A DNA stretch of 64,000 nucleotides from JBEKCD01 sp050015055 (GCA_050015055.1 JBEKCD010000002.1:124001-188000), one strand, 5' to 3'. Counted from the stretch's first letter, positions 13,989-23,332 are shown. Numbers and translations: made by a program. The notes: generated from the sequence alone by a model not told the origin.

Positions 13989-15338
13989 TCAGTCCTCCGT
14001 GGGTTTCTTGTGCCGTCGTCTGCGGCTTATTCCAACTTCCACGGTTTCTCTGGAGACGATTTCCACGAGCTTCGCTCTTTTTCCTTCTACTTTTCTAAGA
14101 ATTCTTCCGAGTCTCTGGATGTATTCTCTCGTGCTTCCCGTTCCGCTCAGTATGTAGCCCACCGAAGCGTCCGGTACGTCTACGCCCTCGTCGAGGACTT
14201 GAGATGTGACTATGGCTTTGTACTGGCTGTTTCGAAAGTTTTCCAAGATTTCTCTTCTCTCTTCCTTCGGTGTTTGATAGGTGATGGCTGGTATCAGAAA
14301 CCTGCGGCTGATCGTGTAGACAAGGTCGTTGTGCAGTGTGAATATCAGCGTTTTCTCCTTTCTGTTTGCTTCGAGTTGCTGTGCCAGGAGACCCAGTTTC
14401 GCGTCTGAGTTCAGTGCGATTTTCAACGCGCGGTTTCTCGCTAAAAGGGCTTCTCTCGCGCAGTGGTCTCTGCCGGTGGCCATGATGAACTTTTGGAAGT
14501 CCTCGGCGCTTTTGAGGACTATTCCCTTTTCTCTCAGGTAAAGTCTGAACGTTGCCATCTCGTTGTCGTAGGCTCGCTGTTCATTTGGGGTCAGTTCAAC
14601 GAACATTTTCTCGTAAGTGTACGGTGAAAGGTGTTCTCCGGCCAACTCTTCAACGCCCACCGTGTAGACTAGGTCTCCTACGAGCCGTGGCAAGAGTGAG
14701 TGCCTTTCATCGCTTCTTTCGTACGTGGCCGTCAAGCCCATGCGGTACGGTGCGATGTACATTTCGGCGATTTGCATATAGCTCGGCGACGCCAGATGGT
14801 GAACCTCATCGAAGATTATCAGCATAAACTTGTTGCCGAGTGTTTCCGCTTGGAGGTACGCCGAGTCATATGTCGAGACGGTTATCATTTTGACAGTGTT
14901 TTCGCCTCCGCCGACGGCTCCGGCCTCCGTGTTCAGATGGTCCGCAACCCGTTTTCGCCATTGGTCTATGAGATCTAAAGTTGGGACAACGATGAAGGTC
15001 TGCGTTTTCAATTGGCCTATGGCCTTCAACGCCACGTAGGTTTTGCCCGCGGCAGTGGGCAGTACTAGGGTTCCCCGCATGTTGGCGTGGCGCCACCTGT
15101 CCAGGGCTTCTTTCTGGTAGGGCCGCAGTTCCACGGTTGAATTCAACTGTTGAATTGGAGGAAGATTTGGAACATCATCTTGAAACGCAAGCTTGCTTTC
15201 CTTCAGGTAGGCCAACACGTCCCAGTAGTGCATGGCTTTGATTCTGTAGCAATCAACTCTGGGGTCCCACTTGCCGTAGGGGGTTCCAACCTCCCCGCGC
15301 AACAGAATTGTACCCCTGTCAAACCACAGGCGAATCAT
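13989..15338 (-). CDS. xpb: XPB-type superfamily 2 DNA helicase
   Basis: A 449-residue archaeal XPB helicase. A damage-recognition-like N-terminal domain precedes motor domain 1: L-P-T-A-A-G-K-T (93-100, Walker A), D-E-V-H-H (177-181, Walker B) and L-T-A-T (202-205). Y-E-R-S-D-E-R-H (206-213) stands where XPB has its R-E-D motif, here R-S-D. Motor domain 2 ends in Q-R-L-G-R-I-L-R (motif VI). The C terminus is Arg/Lys-rich. It is the first gene of the xpb-bax1 pair and opens DNA for its nuclease partner. Confidence 0.93.
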   Translation of the reverse strand: MIRLWFDRGTILLRGEVGTPYGKWDPRVDCYRIKAMHYWDVLAYLKESKLAFQDDVPNLPPIQQLNSTVELRPYQKEALDRWRHANMRGTLVLPTAAGKTYVALKAIGQLKTQTFIVVPTLDLIDQWRKRVADHLNTEAGAVGGGENTVKMITVSTYDSAYLQAETLGNKFMLIIFDEVHHLASPSYMQIAEMYIAPYRMGLTATYERSDERHSLLPRLVGDLVYTVGVEELAGEHLSPYTYEKMFVELTPNEQRAYDNEMATFRLYLREKGIVLKSAEDFQKFIMATGRDHCAREALLARNRALKIALNSDAKLGLLAQQLEANRKEKTLIFTLHNDLVYTISRRFLIPAITYQTPKEERREILENFRNSQYKAIVTSQVLDEGVDVPDASVGYILSGTGSTREYIQRLGRILRKVEGKRAKLVEIVSRETVEVGISRRRRHKKPTED

Positions 15339-15609
15339 GAGCAGACAATCAATCTTTGCCGGCTGAACTTTAAACTCCTTTCGCTTTCAGGCAAGCCTTG
15401 CTTCTCAGAGTCGGGTTGAAGCGCGAACGCAAGGAGCAAGCACATAAATCAGCGGGAAATTTGTCTCCCTTGGTGCTTGGCGCGTGCACGACGAGAGTTA
15501 GGTGTGAATGAATTGATGAGGAGGGGAAGTCCTGGTAGAACAGATATATGCTCTGCTTTAACGGAAAGTTTTAAATTTGGTCAACTTGAATAAGGAAAAA
15601 GGTTACACT

Positions 15610-15876
15610 ATGAAGCCATACGGAATTGGGCTCATCATACTGTTGATTTCGTTCGTAATGGGCACATATGCAGCCTATGTATCCTACAACTATCTCGCGA
15701 ACCCCCCTCAAACGGCTAATGAAGCAACGGCAAGGTTGGACGAATTAAAGACGGCAAGCCTAGTTGGAGTAATCTCTTCCATAATAGGAATAATAGGCGT
15801 ACTAGTGTTTCTGGTTGAATTCATGAGACATGAACATACGATTTCATCGGCAAAGGTTTCTCCGCCGCCTCCATAA
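15610..15876 (+). CDS. Small membrane protein, two transmembrane helices
   Basis: An 88-residue protein with two hydrophobic helices (about 6-28 and 49-72), a short charged segment between them and a Pro-rich tail (S-P-P-P-P). AAAAAGG lies about 6 nt before the ATG, and a TATA-like TTTTAAATTT is at 15569-15578. A TTG at 15577 would overlap the TATA box and is rejected. No family recognised. Confidence 0.7.
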   Translation: MKPYGIGLIILLISFVMGTYAAYVSYNYLANPPQTANEATARLDELKTASLVGVISSIIGIIGVLVFLVEFMRHEHTISSAKVSPPPP

Positions 15877-16217
15877 AGCGCTGATTAGCAAAACTGTTTA
15901 AAGAACTGTAGCAATGCGACAGCCTAAGCCTTCTCTAAGGTCTCCATAATCTTGGCGTAACTCTCAACACTGCACCGCCAACCAGTCGAAACTATCTCGT
16001 TCACAGCGCGCGCTTGGAATTATATCACGCTTGATGGACTTTGATATCAGGCTCTATGTTACAATAATGTCACGGTTGATGGAAAAGTGATATATGGAAA
16101 GTGACGGTACTACACAATAAGTTAGTTTTGTAAATGGTTTTGATACATTCCTTTTATCAAAAGTCCATGCCTTTCTCCATAGCGCAACTCTCGCGCGCTA
16201 ATTAGGCAAGCTATGCC
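15877..16217. other. Gene-free stretch with an imperfect repeat
   Basis: No gene is supported. It holds TCACGCTTGATGGACTTTGATAT (as two imperfect copies starting at 16025 and 16070), an ATATCAC/GTGATAT inverted pair around them, and two alternating GC tracts (16006-16012 and 16192-16198). Confidence 0.4.
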
Positions 16218-17180
16218 TTAAGGTAGCCAGCTTTTTTGCGGTTCAGTCTTAGGGGGTTTCTTGTCCTCGCGCTTTTCGGTTACCGATTTCTTAGCCAATT
16301 CATAAGCCATTTTGTAGTCGAATATGCCTTTAGGCTCTTCTGCAGCTTTCTTGATGAGTGCTACTTCGATTTTGTTCTTGAGCTTTCCGATGGCAAGCGC
16401 GCCGATGCCAAAAACGCCGGGCAGCATCTCCTTGCCGTCCGTGTTGGAGTCCAAGCCTGCGACACCAAGCGGTGGAATCGCGTTGATGTCGGCGACGATC
16501 CTGCATTTTTTTGCGCTTTCCTTGAGCACGGTCAAAGGGAGAAGCTCAGTTCCAGCTGCTCCGGCTGAAAGAATGATTTCCGCGTTTGCTATTGCTTTTC
16601 CAACGTCTTCGGGGGTTTGAGCTTGGAGACCGCGAACCGTTTTGCTCTTGAACTCTTCGTTTATCTTCGCTGCCACGGATGAGGCCTTCTGAAGCGTGCG
16701 TGAAGTCACGATGACGTTGGCTTTTTCAGACGCGTACAGCCTTGCCGCGGTTTGACCGACGGGGCCGGTTCCCGCCAGCACTGTGACCTCCTTGTTCTCC
16801 AAGGTTCCGAGGTTCCTCTCAAACGAAACCTTCAGCGTCTTGGCAACTGCAGCTGACGCGGTTGTGTAGGCTCCCCGTGGGTCAATAATCACGGAGAGTT
16901 CGAACGGTGGAAACATGCATTTCTTGGCTCGGCCTAGAATCTCGTTCGCGAGGTCAAAATCACGTCCGTTGATGAAGACCTTCGTGTTTTTCGCTCCCTC
17001 CGGGCCTCGGGGAAACATTGCGTCGTAAAGGATTCTATCCGCGTCCTCAGCCGTCACGCTTTCGTACTTCATTATCATGGCTTCTGGGAAAGCATCAATC
17101 GTCGCCAGTATGTCAAACGGGCTTGCGTGCTTGTCAGTGTCTAGAAAAATGAACACTTTCTTGAACTGTGGTTGCGACAA
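16218..17180 (-). CDS. mtdB: NAD(P)-dependent methylene-tetrahydromethanopterin dehydrogenase (MtdA/MtdB type)
   Basis: A 320-residue enzyme similar to the MtdA/MtdB dehydrogenases of methylotrophic bacteria, which oxidise methylene-H4MPT (or methylene-H4F) with NAD(P). Landmarks are F-L-D-T-D-K-H-A-S-P-F-D near the start, V-F-I-N-G-R-D, S-V-I-I-D-P-R-G-A-Y-T-T-A-S-A, the nucleotide-binding loop V-L-A-G-T-G-P-V-G-Q-T-A-A-R, V-A-D-I-N-A-I-P-P-L-G and G-I-G-A-L-A-I-G. A Lys-rich tail of about 25 residues is extra. Methanogens use an unrelated F420-dependent Mtd, so this points to NAD(P) coupling. The start is TTG with a weak ribosome site. Cofactor preference cannot be read from sequence with certainty. 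Confidence 0.88.
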   Translation of the reverse strand: MSQPQFKKVFIFLDTDKHASPFDILATIDAFPEAMIMKYESVTAEDADRILYDAMFPRGPEGAKNTKVFINGRDFDLANEILGRAKKCMFPPFELSVIIDPRGAYTTASAAVAKTLKVSFERNLGTLENKEVTVLAGTGPVGQTAARLYASEKANVIVTSRTLQKASSVAAKINEEFKSKTVRGLQAQTPEDVGKAIANAEIILSAGAAGTELLPLTVLKESAKKCRIVADINAIPPLGVAGLDSNTDGKEMLPGVFGIGALAIGKLKNKIEVALIKKAAEEPKGIFDYKMAYELAKKSVTEKREDKKPPKTEPQKSWLP

Positions 17181-17317
17181 GATTGCACCCGCGCTAAAGT
17201 TGAGACCTTAAACATTTAAGAATTGCCATAAGCTTTCCTTCGAACCAAGAAAGAACTTGATTGAGGGTCTATTCGTGCGCGCGCCTAAATTGCAGACGGC
17301 AAGGTCTCCAGGCTTTT

Positions 17318-18016
17318 TTAACTTAAAGGTTTTTTGATGTTCAAAACGTTTCGCAAGGCCAAAAGAATTGGAACGCCAACGATGAGGGTGATTAACACAA
17401 CAAGGGCATCTTCAATGAAAGAGTCAATTCCACCGGCCACGAACACAACTGCGGTCTCAGCTGGAGATAAGCCCAGAACACCGTAGAGCCCAGCTGGTAT
17501 GAACAGAAAAACTCGGGTTAGACCGTCCGCGGCCACTGTTGTGAAAGACACGATGACCAGGGATAAGGGGAGAAGATTCACGTTCTCGCTGAACAGGTTC
17601 TTACTCAACTTACCTGCAGGATACACTAAACAAACAGCAGCAATGGTATCCAGCATAGGCCAAAGCGGAAGCGACTGGCCCAATGGACTGATGAAGTATG
17701 CGGCAAGCATGACAACGTAAAGGGCTATGACCGGCTGCCACTTGTCTCTTGTCAAGAAACCTGCAGTCATCACACTCAGCGGCTCTGCGATTATCCCGAA
17801 CATCCACAAAGGACTGGGAAGCACTACTCTGCCGATCGTGCTGCCAATCAAAGCAGCTATGAACCCTGTCCAAGGACCCAGAACCATCCCCTCGATAGGT
17901 GATAAATAGATAGCCCAATTTCGCCACAAAAATGCGGGCGAAATCAAATACAACGTGGCATGAAAAGCCGCAAAAACCCCGATGAACGCCACAGTTTTCG
18001 CCGACAAGCGCTTCAT
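17318..18016 (-). CDS. Membrane protein, ECF transporter S-component-like
   Basis: A 232-residue hydrophobic protein with about six helices. The N-terminal pattern M-K-R-L-S-A-K-T-V-A-F-I-G-V-F-A-A-F-H followed by S-P-I-E-G-M-V-L-G-P-W-T-G-F is like substrate-binding S components of energy-coupling-factor vitamin or metal importers. No ATPase or T component gene is nearby, so it would share a module encoded elsewhere. The substrate is unknown. Divergent from the M42 peptidase gene. Confidence 0.65.
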   Translation of the reverse strand: MKRLSAKTVAFIGVFAAFHATLYLISPAFLWRNWAIYLSPIEGMVLGPWTGFIAALIGSTIGRVVLPSPLWMFGIIAEPLSVMTAGFLTRDKWQPVIALYVVMLAAYFISPLGQSLPLWPMLDTIAAVCLVYPAGKLSKNLFSENVNLLPLSLVIVSFTTVAADGLTRVFLFIPAGLYGVLGLSPAETAVVFVAGGIDSFIEDALVVLITLIVGVPILLALRNVLNIKKPLS

Positions 18017-18181
18017 ATTTCAATCGAACGTAATTTTCAACATCAGCTAATATGCATTATGGGTTGCAATAACTTCGCCAGACGAACCCACCTCCTAGGC
18101 TTGGACGCAAGCCACAACATGCGAGACCCCATTTCTCAAAATAAAGATTAAGCTAATTTAGGGACAAGCCAGCGCGCTACG

Positions 18182-18201
18182 CGTTTTGCCTACGCAAAAC
18201 G
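18182..18201. promoter_or_regulatory. 8-bp perfect inverted repeat upstream of the M42 peptidase promoter
   Basis: CGTTTTGC (18182-18189) and GCAAAACG (18194-18201) with a 4-nt spacer lie just upstream of a TATA-like TTAAATATG (18220-18228) for the gene at 18255. It is between divergent genes, so an operator is more likely than a terminator. Confidence 0.4.
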
Positions 18202-18254
18202 TTTTGATTTACAGAAATGTTAAATATGAAACACAAGAATTCTAGATACTCATT

Positions 18255-19310
18255 ATGAGGGTTGTGATGATGTCGGTTGAGGTTTTAGAAAAGCTCTGCA
18301 ATGCTTGTGGAGTTGCAGGCAGGGAAGAAGAAGTTCGAAGTTTGATGCGTAAACTGTTAAAGCCATGCGTGGACGAGGTCAAAGAAGACAAGCTGGGTAA
18401 CGTGATTGGGATTAAGGAAGGCGTGAAGACCGCGCCCAAAGTGATGCTTGCTGGTCATATGGACGAAATAGGCTTGCTGGTCAAGACGATTTCGAAAGAA
18501 GGGTATCTTCAGTTCGCGAAAATAGGCGGGATAGACGACCGTGTTTTGCTTGCGCAGAAGGTGATGGTGTACACTGAAAAGGGGCCTCTGCATGGGATAA
18601 TAGGTTCGAAGCCTCCGCACATACAGAAGGAAGATGAACGCAAGAAAGTCATCCCTTATGACGAGTTGTTCATCGACATCGGGGCTGCAAGTCAGGAGGA
18701 AGTCAAAAAGATGGGCGTGAGAATCGGAGACTCAGTTGAGTTCGACGTGAAGTTTACCGCTATCAACAAGGACATCGTAATTGGCAAGGCTTTGGATGAC
18801 AGGGTTGGATGCGCCGCAATGATAGAAGTTCTGAAGCGTCTGCAAAAGACTGAGTGCACAATCTACGCTGTGGGAACTGTGCAGGAAGAGGTCGGATGTA
18901 GAGGAGCAACAACTTCTGCCTTCGGAATATACCCAGATGTCGGACTCGCGCTCGACGTGACAGTGGCCGGAGACATCCCGGGAGTCAAAGAAGTTGAGGC
19001 TCCCACGAAGCTCAAGAAAGGCCCGTCGCTGTTGATTGCTGACGCGATGCACATATCCCATCCAAAGGTCCTTAGGCTGTTGACGGAAGTCGCGGAGGAA
19101 AACAAGATTCCCTACCAGCTTGAAGCAGGCTTGGCGGGAGGAACAGACGCTGGGCGCATCTCTCTGGCGAGAGAGGGAGTGCCGAGCTGCAGCATCTGCA
19201 TACCGACGCGTTACATTCACAGTCCAACATCGCTTCTCAGTCTAACCGATGTGGAAAACACCGTGAAACTGACGGTTGCCGCAATCAAAAAAATACCGAA
19301 ATACTTCTAA
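18255..19310 (+). CDS. M42 family metallo-aminopeptidase
   Basis: A 351-residue M42 (TET-type) peptidase, a cytoplasmic dodecameric enzyme that trims peptides left by the proteasome. Two-metal ligands and catalytic Glu are visible: A-G-H-M-D-E-I-G (H68, D70), A-L-D-D-R-V-G-C (D181/D182), V-Q-E-E-V-G-C-R-G (E211/E212), L-D-V-T-V-A-G-D (D234) and the last His in R-Y-I-H-S-P. Length is normal. The first ATG is used; Met5 or Met6 are possible. The relatives include acidic, Leu- and Lys-specific types and cannot be separated here. Confidence 0.93.
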   Translation: MRVVMMSVEVLEKLCNACGVAGREEEVRSLMRKLLKPCVDEVKEDKLGNVIGIKEGVKTAPKVMLAGHMDEIGLLVKTISKEGYLQFAKIGGIDDRVLLAQKVMVYTEKGPLHGIIGSKPPHIQKEDERKKVIPYDELFIDIGAASQEEVKKMGVRIGDSVEFDVKFTAINKDIVIGKALDDRVGCAAMIEVLKRLQKTECTIYAVGTVQEEVGCRGATTSAFGIYPDVGLALDVTVAGDIPGVKEVEAPTKLKKGPSLLIADAMHISHPKVLRLLTEVAEENKIPYQLEAGLAGGTDAGRISLAREGVPSCSICIPTRYIHSPTSLLSLTDVENTVKLTVAAIKKIPKYF

Positions 19311-19375
19311 TTTGCACACCAGATTTGTCGGATACAAAACATTTCCCATAGGACATATCTGGGCGCACGCCTTCG

Positions 19376-19864
19376 GTGCCAAGCTTTGAAGATGGTGTGA
19401 AGCTGATGAATCATGCAAACTCGCTTGGTGAAGAGGCCATAAGACATTTCAGAGACGACGGCTACAATTGCTCGCAGAGCGTTCTGCTGACCATGGCTGA
19501 GCATTGGAAATGCAAGAGTGAACTGATTCCTAAGGTGGCCACTGCATTTGGCGGAGGAATGGGAAGGTGCGGTTCAGTTTGTGGGGCTCTGACCGGAGGT
19601 TTGATGGCTATCGGGATAAAGTATGGAACAAACGAGCCCTCAGCGGAAAAACGATCACGTGCTTACGAACTCGCCGAAACATTCTATCGGCAATTTGAGA
19701 AACAGAATGGAAGCGTCATGTGTCGAGAACTAATAGGACTCGACCTGTCTGATGCAAAACAGCGCAAGAAGGCTCATGAAGAGTACGTGTTTGAGAAGAA
19801 GTGCACCGTTTTCGTCGAGAGTGCTGTCAAAATCCTCGTCGCCCTCGATCGAGACACAGTCTAG
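19376..19864 (+). CDS. C_GCAxxG_C_C family (putative redox) protein
   Basis: A 162-residue protein with the family's Cys signature: G-Y-N-C-S-Q-S-V near residue 30, then F-G-G-G-M-G-R-C-G-S-V-C-G-A-L-T-G-G, M-C-R-E-L-I-G and E-K-K-C near the end. These Cys are thought to form a redox centre or bind metal; the true role is unknown. The GTG at 19376 is the longest start, and the ATG ten codons later (19406) is equally plausible. Its stop overlaps the convergent CPBP gene by 4 nt. Confidence 0.85.
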   Translation: MPSFEDGVKLMNHANSLGEEAIRHFRDDGYNCSQSVLLTMAEHWKCKSELIPKVATAFGGGMGRCGSVCGALTGGLMAIGIKYGTNEPSAEKRSRAYELAETFYRQFEKQNGSVMCRELIGLDLSDAKQRKKAHEEYVFEKKCTVFVESAVKILVALDRDTV

Positions 19865-20835
19865 GCACCGTTAATCCTCTCTACAAAGCACCTTATGAAG
19901 ACAAAGGTGAGTAGCGCCCCTATCGCATAAGGCAAAAGGAAAACCAGTGCTTGGGTTGAGGGCGACGTTTTTGCAAGGACATCAAAGGCTGGTTGACTTT
20001 CCACTATTCCTAGTGCAACGCTATCCCAAAGTCCGTGGGCCAGAACGAGCGGAGTCAGGCTTCTTGTTTTGCTGTAGAAATAACCGAAGAGCAACCCGAA
20101 GAGGAATGTAGTCAAAACTCGCTGGGCCATGTCAAACGGGTTGAAAGGGGAGAGGTCCCAGACGAAGTGCCATGCTCCGAACAGAATTGCCTGAACAAGG
20201 ATGGCACTCCTCGGCGTGGAGAGTTTTTCAAGATGATTCTGTATGTATCCTCTGAAGAGTCCTTCCTCACCTACGCCCACACACAGGGTCATGAAGGGCA
20301 ACACCAGCAAGAAAGGAACAGGGTCGAACGTTTCAAACGCCATTCGATTCGTGAGACCGTATATTAGCAGATAACCAATGACTGTGGCGAGTATGTTCGC
20401 CGTGAAGAAGAACACAACTCCGTAAGCGAGTGATTTTCCAGGTTTTTTTGTGGTGAAACCAAAAACAGAAAGATTAGTTTTCTCGATGACTGCCATGGTT
20501 GAGATTGTGAGAAAAATCACAGGCGTCTTTTCAAAAGGAACACCGAAAATCACCACCGATGGGATTCGAACAAGCATCGCAAGGAGGAAAAGTGCGAAAA
20601 CCCAGAAAACGGCTTCACTTTTGTCTCTCGTACCTATATCATTCGAAAGATTCCCTTTCCGCTTGTAGCTTCTGTACCACGCATAGAGTGGGATCAACAA
20701 GAAGAGCGAAACGAGAACTGGAACTGAGGCGAGGGACTCGTCTTGTCCGGGAAAGAGAAAGGCTACCAAAAGAACAGCAACAGCAATAGCAAAGTAGGCT
20801 AGAACGATTTTCAGAGCGGGGGCTTGCCTTTTCAA
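19861..20835 (-). CDS. CPBP family intramembrane metalloprotease
   Basis: A 324-residue protein with about eight membrane helices. It has the three CPBP (CAAX protease/Abi) motifs: V-G-E-E-G-L-F-R-G (EExxxR), F-G-A-W-H-F-V-W (FxxxH) and H-G-L-W-D-S. The family cleaves within the membrane; members mature prenylated proteins or bacteriocins, or act in phage defence, and most archaeal members are uncharacterised. The start is TTG. Divergent from archease. Confidence 0.88.
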   Translation of the reverse strand: MKRQAPALKIVLAYFAIAVAVLLVAFLFPGQDESLASVPVLVSLFLLIPLYAWYRSYKRKGNLSNDIGTRDKSEAVFWVFALFLLAMLVRIPSVVIFGVPFEKTPVIFLTISTMAVIEKTNLSVFGFTTKKPGKSLAYGVVFFFTANILATVIGYLLIYGLTNRMAFETFDPVPFLLVLPFMTLCVGVGEEGLFRGYIQNHLEKLSTPRSAILVQAILFGAWHFVWDLSPFNPFDMAQRVLTTFLFGLLFGYFYSKTRSLTPLVLAHGLWDSVALGIVESQPAFDVLAKTSPSTQALVFLLPYAIGALLTFVFIRCFVERINGA

Positions 20836-20957
20836 TGCTATTGAACCTCGGAGATGCGAGTCAACTTGGCGGGTGTTTGAATTAAGCCTTTTTCACTTAA
20901 AGCGATATGCAAAATGGTTTTAAAACCCAACACTTCATTATTCTGACGGTTAGACAG

Positions 20958-21395
20958 TTGGGCGACCACAAGGGCTATGAATTTCTGGAGCACACCGCAG
21001 ACGCGTACATCGCTGCGTACGGTAGGGATTTAGCCGAGGCTTTTGAGAACGCTGCAGTTGCAATGTTCGACGTGATGACCGAAGTAGAAACCGTGAGTTC
21101 CAAGTTTGATGATTTGGTCATGGCCGAAGGCGAAGATGAATACAGCCTGCTCTACAGTTGGCTTGAAGCATTACTCATAAAGTCTGAAACGAACCGGATG
21201 CTCTACTCCAAATTCAAAATTCTAGAAATCCGAAAGACTACAAAAGGTCTCAAGCTTGAGGCTAGGATCTGGGGAGAGAAGTTCAACCCGAAAAAGCATC
21301 TGCAGAAGGTAGGCGTCAAGGCCGTTACCTATCACCGCATGGAGATCCTCAAAGAACCCGGAAGCGTGACCCTGAAATTCATTCTGGACATATGA
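20958..21395 (+). CDS. Archease, RtcB activator
   Basis: A 145-residue archease, which helps the tRNA ligase RtcB load GMP and turn over. Y-E-F-L-E-H-T-A-D-A-Y-I-A-A-Y-G is the N-terminal signature with the metal-binding Asp, followed by E-A-F-E-N-A-A-V-A-M-F-D-V-M, S-L-L-Y-S-W-L-E-A-L-L and the C-terminal F-I-L-D-I. The TTG at 20958 gives the family's usual start. The frame is open to 20907, but a TATA-like TTTTAAAA near 20918-20925 lies inside that extension. rtcB lies about 2 kb downstream on the same strand. Confidence 0.92.
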   Translation: MGDHKGYEFLEHTADAYIAAYGRDLAEAFENAAVAMFDVMTEVETVSSKFDDLVMAEGEDEYSLLYSWLEALLIKSETNRMLYSKFKILEIRKTTKGLKLEARIWGEKFNPKKHLQKVGVKAVTYHRMEILKEPGSVTLKFILDI

Positions 21396-21483
21396 GAAAC
21401 CATCCATTGACTTGCTCGCAAAATCTTAATATGTGTCTGAATGGCTACTATGACCCGAAGGGAGTAAGGGGAGCGTAGAGTCC

Positions 21484-21714
21484 ATGAGCAATTTCAAGAG
21501 TGTAGTGGAAAGGCTTAGAGACCTGGAGAATGAACGCAAGAATCTTCTACTGGAGATTGAGGAACTCAAGAAGATGGCGGATTCAAAGGCGAAAGCTCTA
21601 GAGAGCGAGGTCGGCATGCTGAGGGAGGAAGTGAAGTCGTTAAGAGTGCTTCTTGGAGCCGAGGAACCTGCGGTTGATGAGGAGCAAGAGCAAAAAAAGA
21701 AGCCCCGCAGATAA
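21484..21714 (+). CDS. Small coiled-coil protein
   Basis: A 76-residue protein that is almost wholly a heptad-patterned coiled coil (about 5-58), followed by an acidic stretch and a Lys/Arg tail (K-K-K-P-R-R). A TATA-like element lies near 21424. Such proteins are common in archaea and may act as adaptors; no function can be assigned. Confidence 0.7.
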   Translation: MSNFKSVVERLRDLENERKNLLLEIEELKKMADSKAKALESEVGMLREEVKSLRVLLGAEEPAVDEEQEQKKKPRR

Positions 21715-21918
21715 TCAGCTTCACCTTAAGTGCTGCAGCCTGTCGAAAAGGGACTATGAACTGTCAGAGCAATGAATAGGAACCGGGTCATAAGAAAGAC
21801 TGCCTTTTTGCTTCTTTTTCCTCAGCACAGTCCAGGGTAGCCATTTCGCCAATGAAGGTCTTGACGTGCTAAGGTTGAACTCAAGCTGTCAGACTAAAAT
21901 TGTTGCCCGTGCAGACAA

Positions 21919-22143
21919 TCAGAAGAGCTTGAGCTTCTGTCTTGTTGAGTGTCTATACGTTTCATTATGCGGCAGTCCCGCTGTCCTGTACCGCACAAAT
22001 CCTGTGTAAGCAATCCTGGTCTTGCTCGGTTCATGAGGATGCAGCACGAATGCAACGTTGCACTGCTCGTTTTCGCAGAAATACTTGCTCTTGCCTTCTC
22101 GTTCCTTCCGCAAGGGTTTTCCACATTCAGGACAGTCAACCAT
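21919..22143 (-). CDS. Zinc-ribbon protein (topoisomerase-type C4 finger)
   Basis: A 74-residue protein beginning M-V-D-C-P-E-C-G-K-P-L and continuing K-S-K-Y-F-C-E-N-E-Q-C-N-V-A-F, the C4 zinc finger found at the C terminus of type IA topoisomerases, here as a free protein. Nucleic-acid binding is likely. The ATG at 22143 is preferred because GGAGG lies 8 nt upstream; a TTG two codons earlier is too close to that site. Confidence 0.78.
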   Translation of the reverse strand: MVDCPECGKPLRKEREGKSKYFCENEQCNVAFVLHPHEPSKTRIAYTGFVRYRTAGLPHNETYRHSTRQKLKLF

Positions 22144-22411
22144 GCCCAACCCTCCAACGAGAAACTCGCGGAGGCGACTAAAAGCATTGTTCCAAGACTG
22201 GAAATATGCTAGGAACGACTGCCGAAAGGTAAAAGAAGATGAAGCGAGGATGAGGCCTCACTTTGTAAACTCGACAAGTTCCTTGGTTTGACCCACGCTT
22301 GTTCTCTATTCCGTCGATTGGCCTGCTCGACCATGACAAATGTTTCGACGAAAACATTTAAGCTGGCAGTTACCGCTAGGGTTCACGAGAAATAAAGCGG
22401 ATGATCAGCAG

Positions 22412-23332
22412 ATGCACGTGACAAAACTTAAGGAACACATCGATCTAGTCGACGTTGAAACGGCTGGCTTCGAGAATTTTATCGCCAGCTACGTCCTAAG
22501 AGGAAAAAGCGTTGCAATCATTGAGACAGGTCCGACTTCTTCGGTGCCCAACCTTCTCACTGGTCTTGGAAAATTAGGCGTCAAACTGGAAGATGTGACC
22601 TACGTTGCAGTTTCACACGTTCATCTCGACCATGGAGGAGGTGCTGGAACCCTGTTGAAAAGCCTGCCTAACGCAAAGGTCATCGTACATCAGAGAGGTG
22701 CACCTCACCTGGCCAATCCTGAGAAACTTTGGCAGCAGTCGAGGGAGATTCTCAGCAAGATAACAGAGTTGTACGGGGAGCCTGAACCTGTTCCGCCTGA
22801 AAGAATCATTGCAGCAGAGGATGGCATGACCTTTGACCTTGGAAAAAACGTCGAATTCAAAGTTGTGGAGACTCTTGGCCATGCTTCGCATCATCAGAGC
22901 TACTACGAGACTTTCGGCCGCGGAGTTTTTCCAGGAGACGCGGCTGGCATTTATCTAAGAGAATTCGACGCAATCGTGCCTACGACACCGGCACCTTTTC
23001 GTCTGGACAGCGCATTAGTCGCCGTAGATAAGCTGATTAGCCTGAAACCGAAGGCTCTGTACTACAGTCACTTTGGAGACGCCTCCAATCCTGTTGGAAG
23101 GCTTAAGGCATACGCTGAGCAGTTGCGGCTGTGGGCGAAAATTGCACAGCAAGGAATACAGGAAAAACGGAGCTTGGAAGAAGTGCGTCAAAACATCATT
23201 GAAAATGACCGGCAGATCCAGAAAGCTGTAAAATTCATTGAAGCTCACCCCGTGTTGAACGAGACCGTTCTTAACAACAGCGTGCAGGGATTCATGCAGT
23301 TCGCCGAGAAATGCCGTGACAACCCGTCCTAG
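22412..23332 (+). CDS. Metallo-beta-lactamase fold hydrolase
   Basis: A 306-residue MBL-fold enzyme. S-H-V-H-L-D-H-G-G-G is the HxHxDH metal motif; later ligands are the His in T-L-G-H-A-S-H-H, the Asp in F-P-G-D-A-A-G and the His in Y-S-H-F-G-D. The N terminus carries V-A-I-I-E-T-G-P, typical of glyoxalase II-like or lactonase-like members. The ATG at 22412 matches where homology starts; an earlier ATG at 22340 adds an unlikely basic stretch. The substrate is unknown. It precedes rtcB by 70 nt. Confidence 0.85.
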   Translation: MHVTKLKEHIDLVDVETAGFENFIASYVLRGKSVAIIETGPTSSVPNLLTGLGKLGVKLEDVTYVAVSHVHLDHGGGAGTLLKSLPNAKVIVHQRGAPHLANPEKLWQQSREILSKITELYGEPEPVPPERIIAAEDGMTFDLGKNVEFKVVETLGHASHHQSYYETFGRGVFPGDAAGIYLREFDAIVPTTPAPFRLDSALVAVDKLISLKPKALYYSHFGDASNPVGRLKAYAEQLRLWAKIAQQGIQEKRSLEEVRQNIIENDRQIQKAVKFIEAHPVLNETVLNNSVQGFMQFAEKCRDNPS

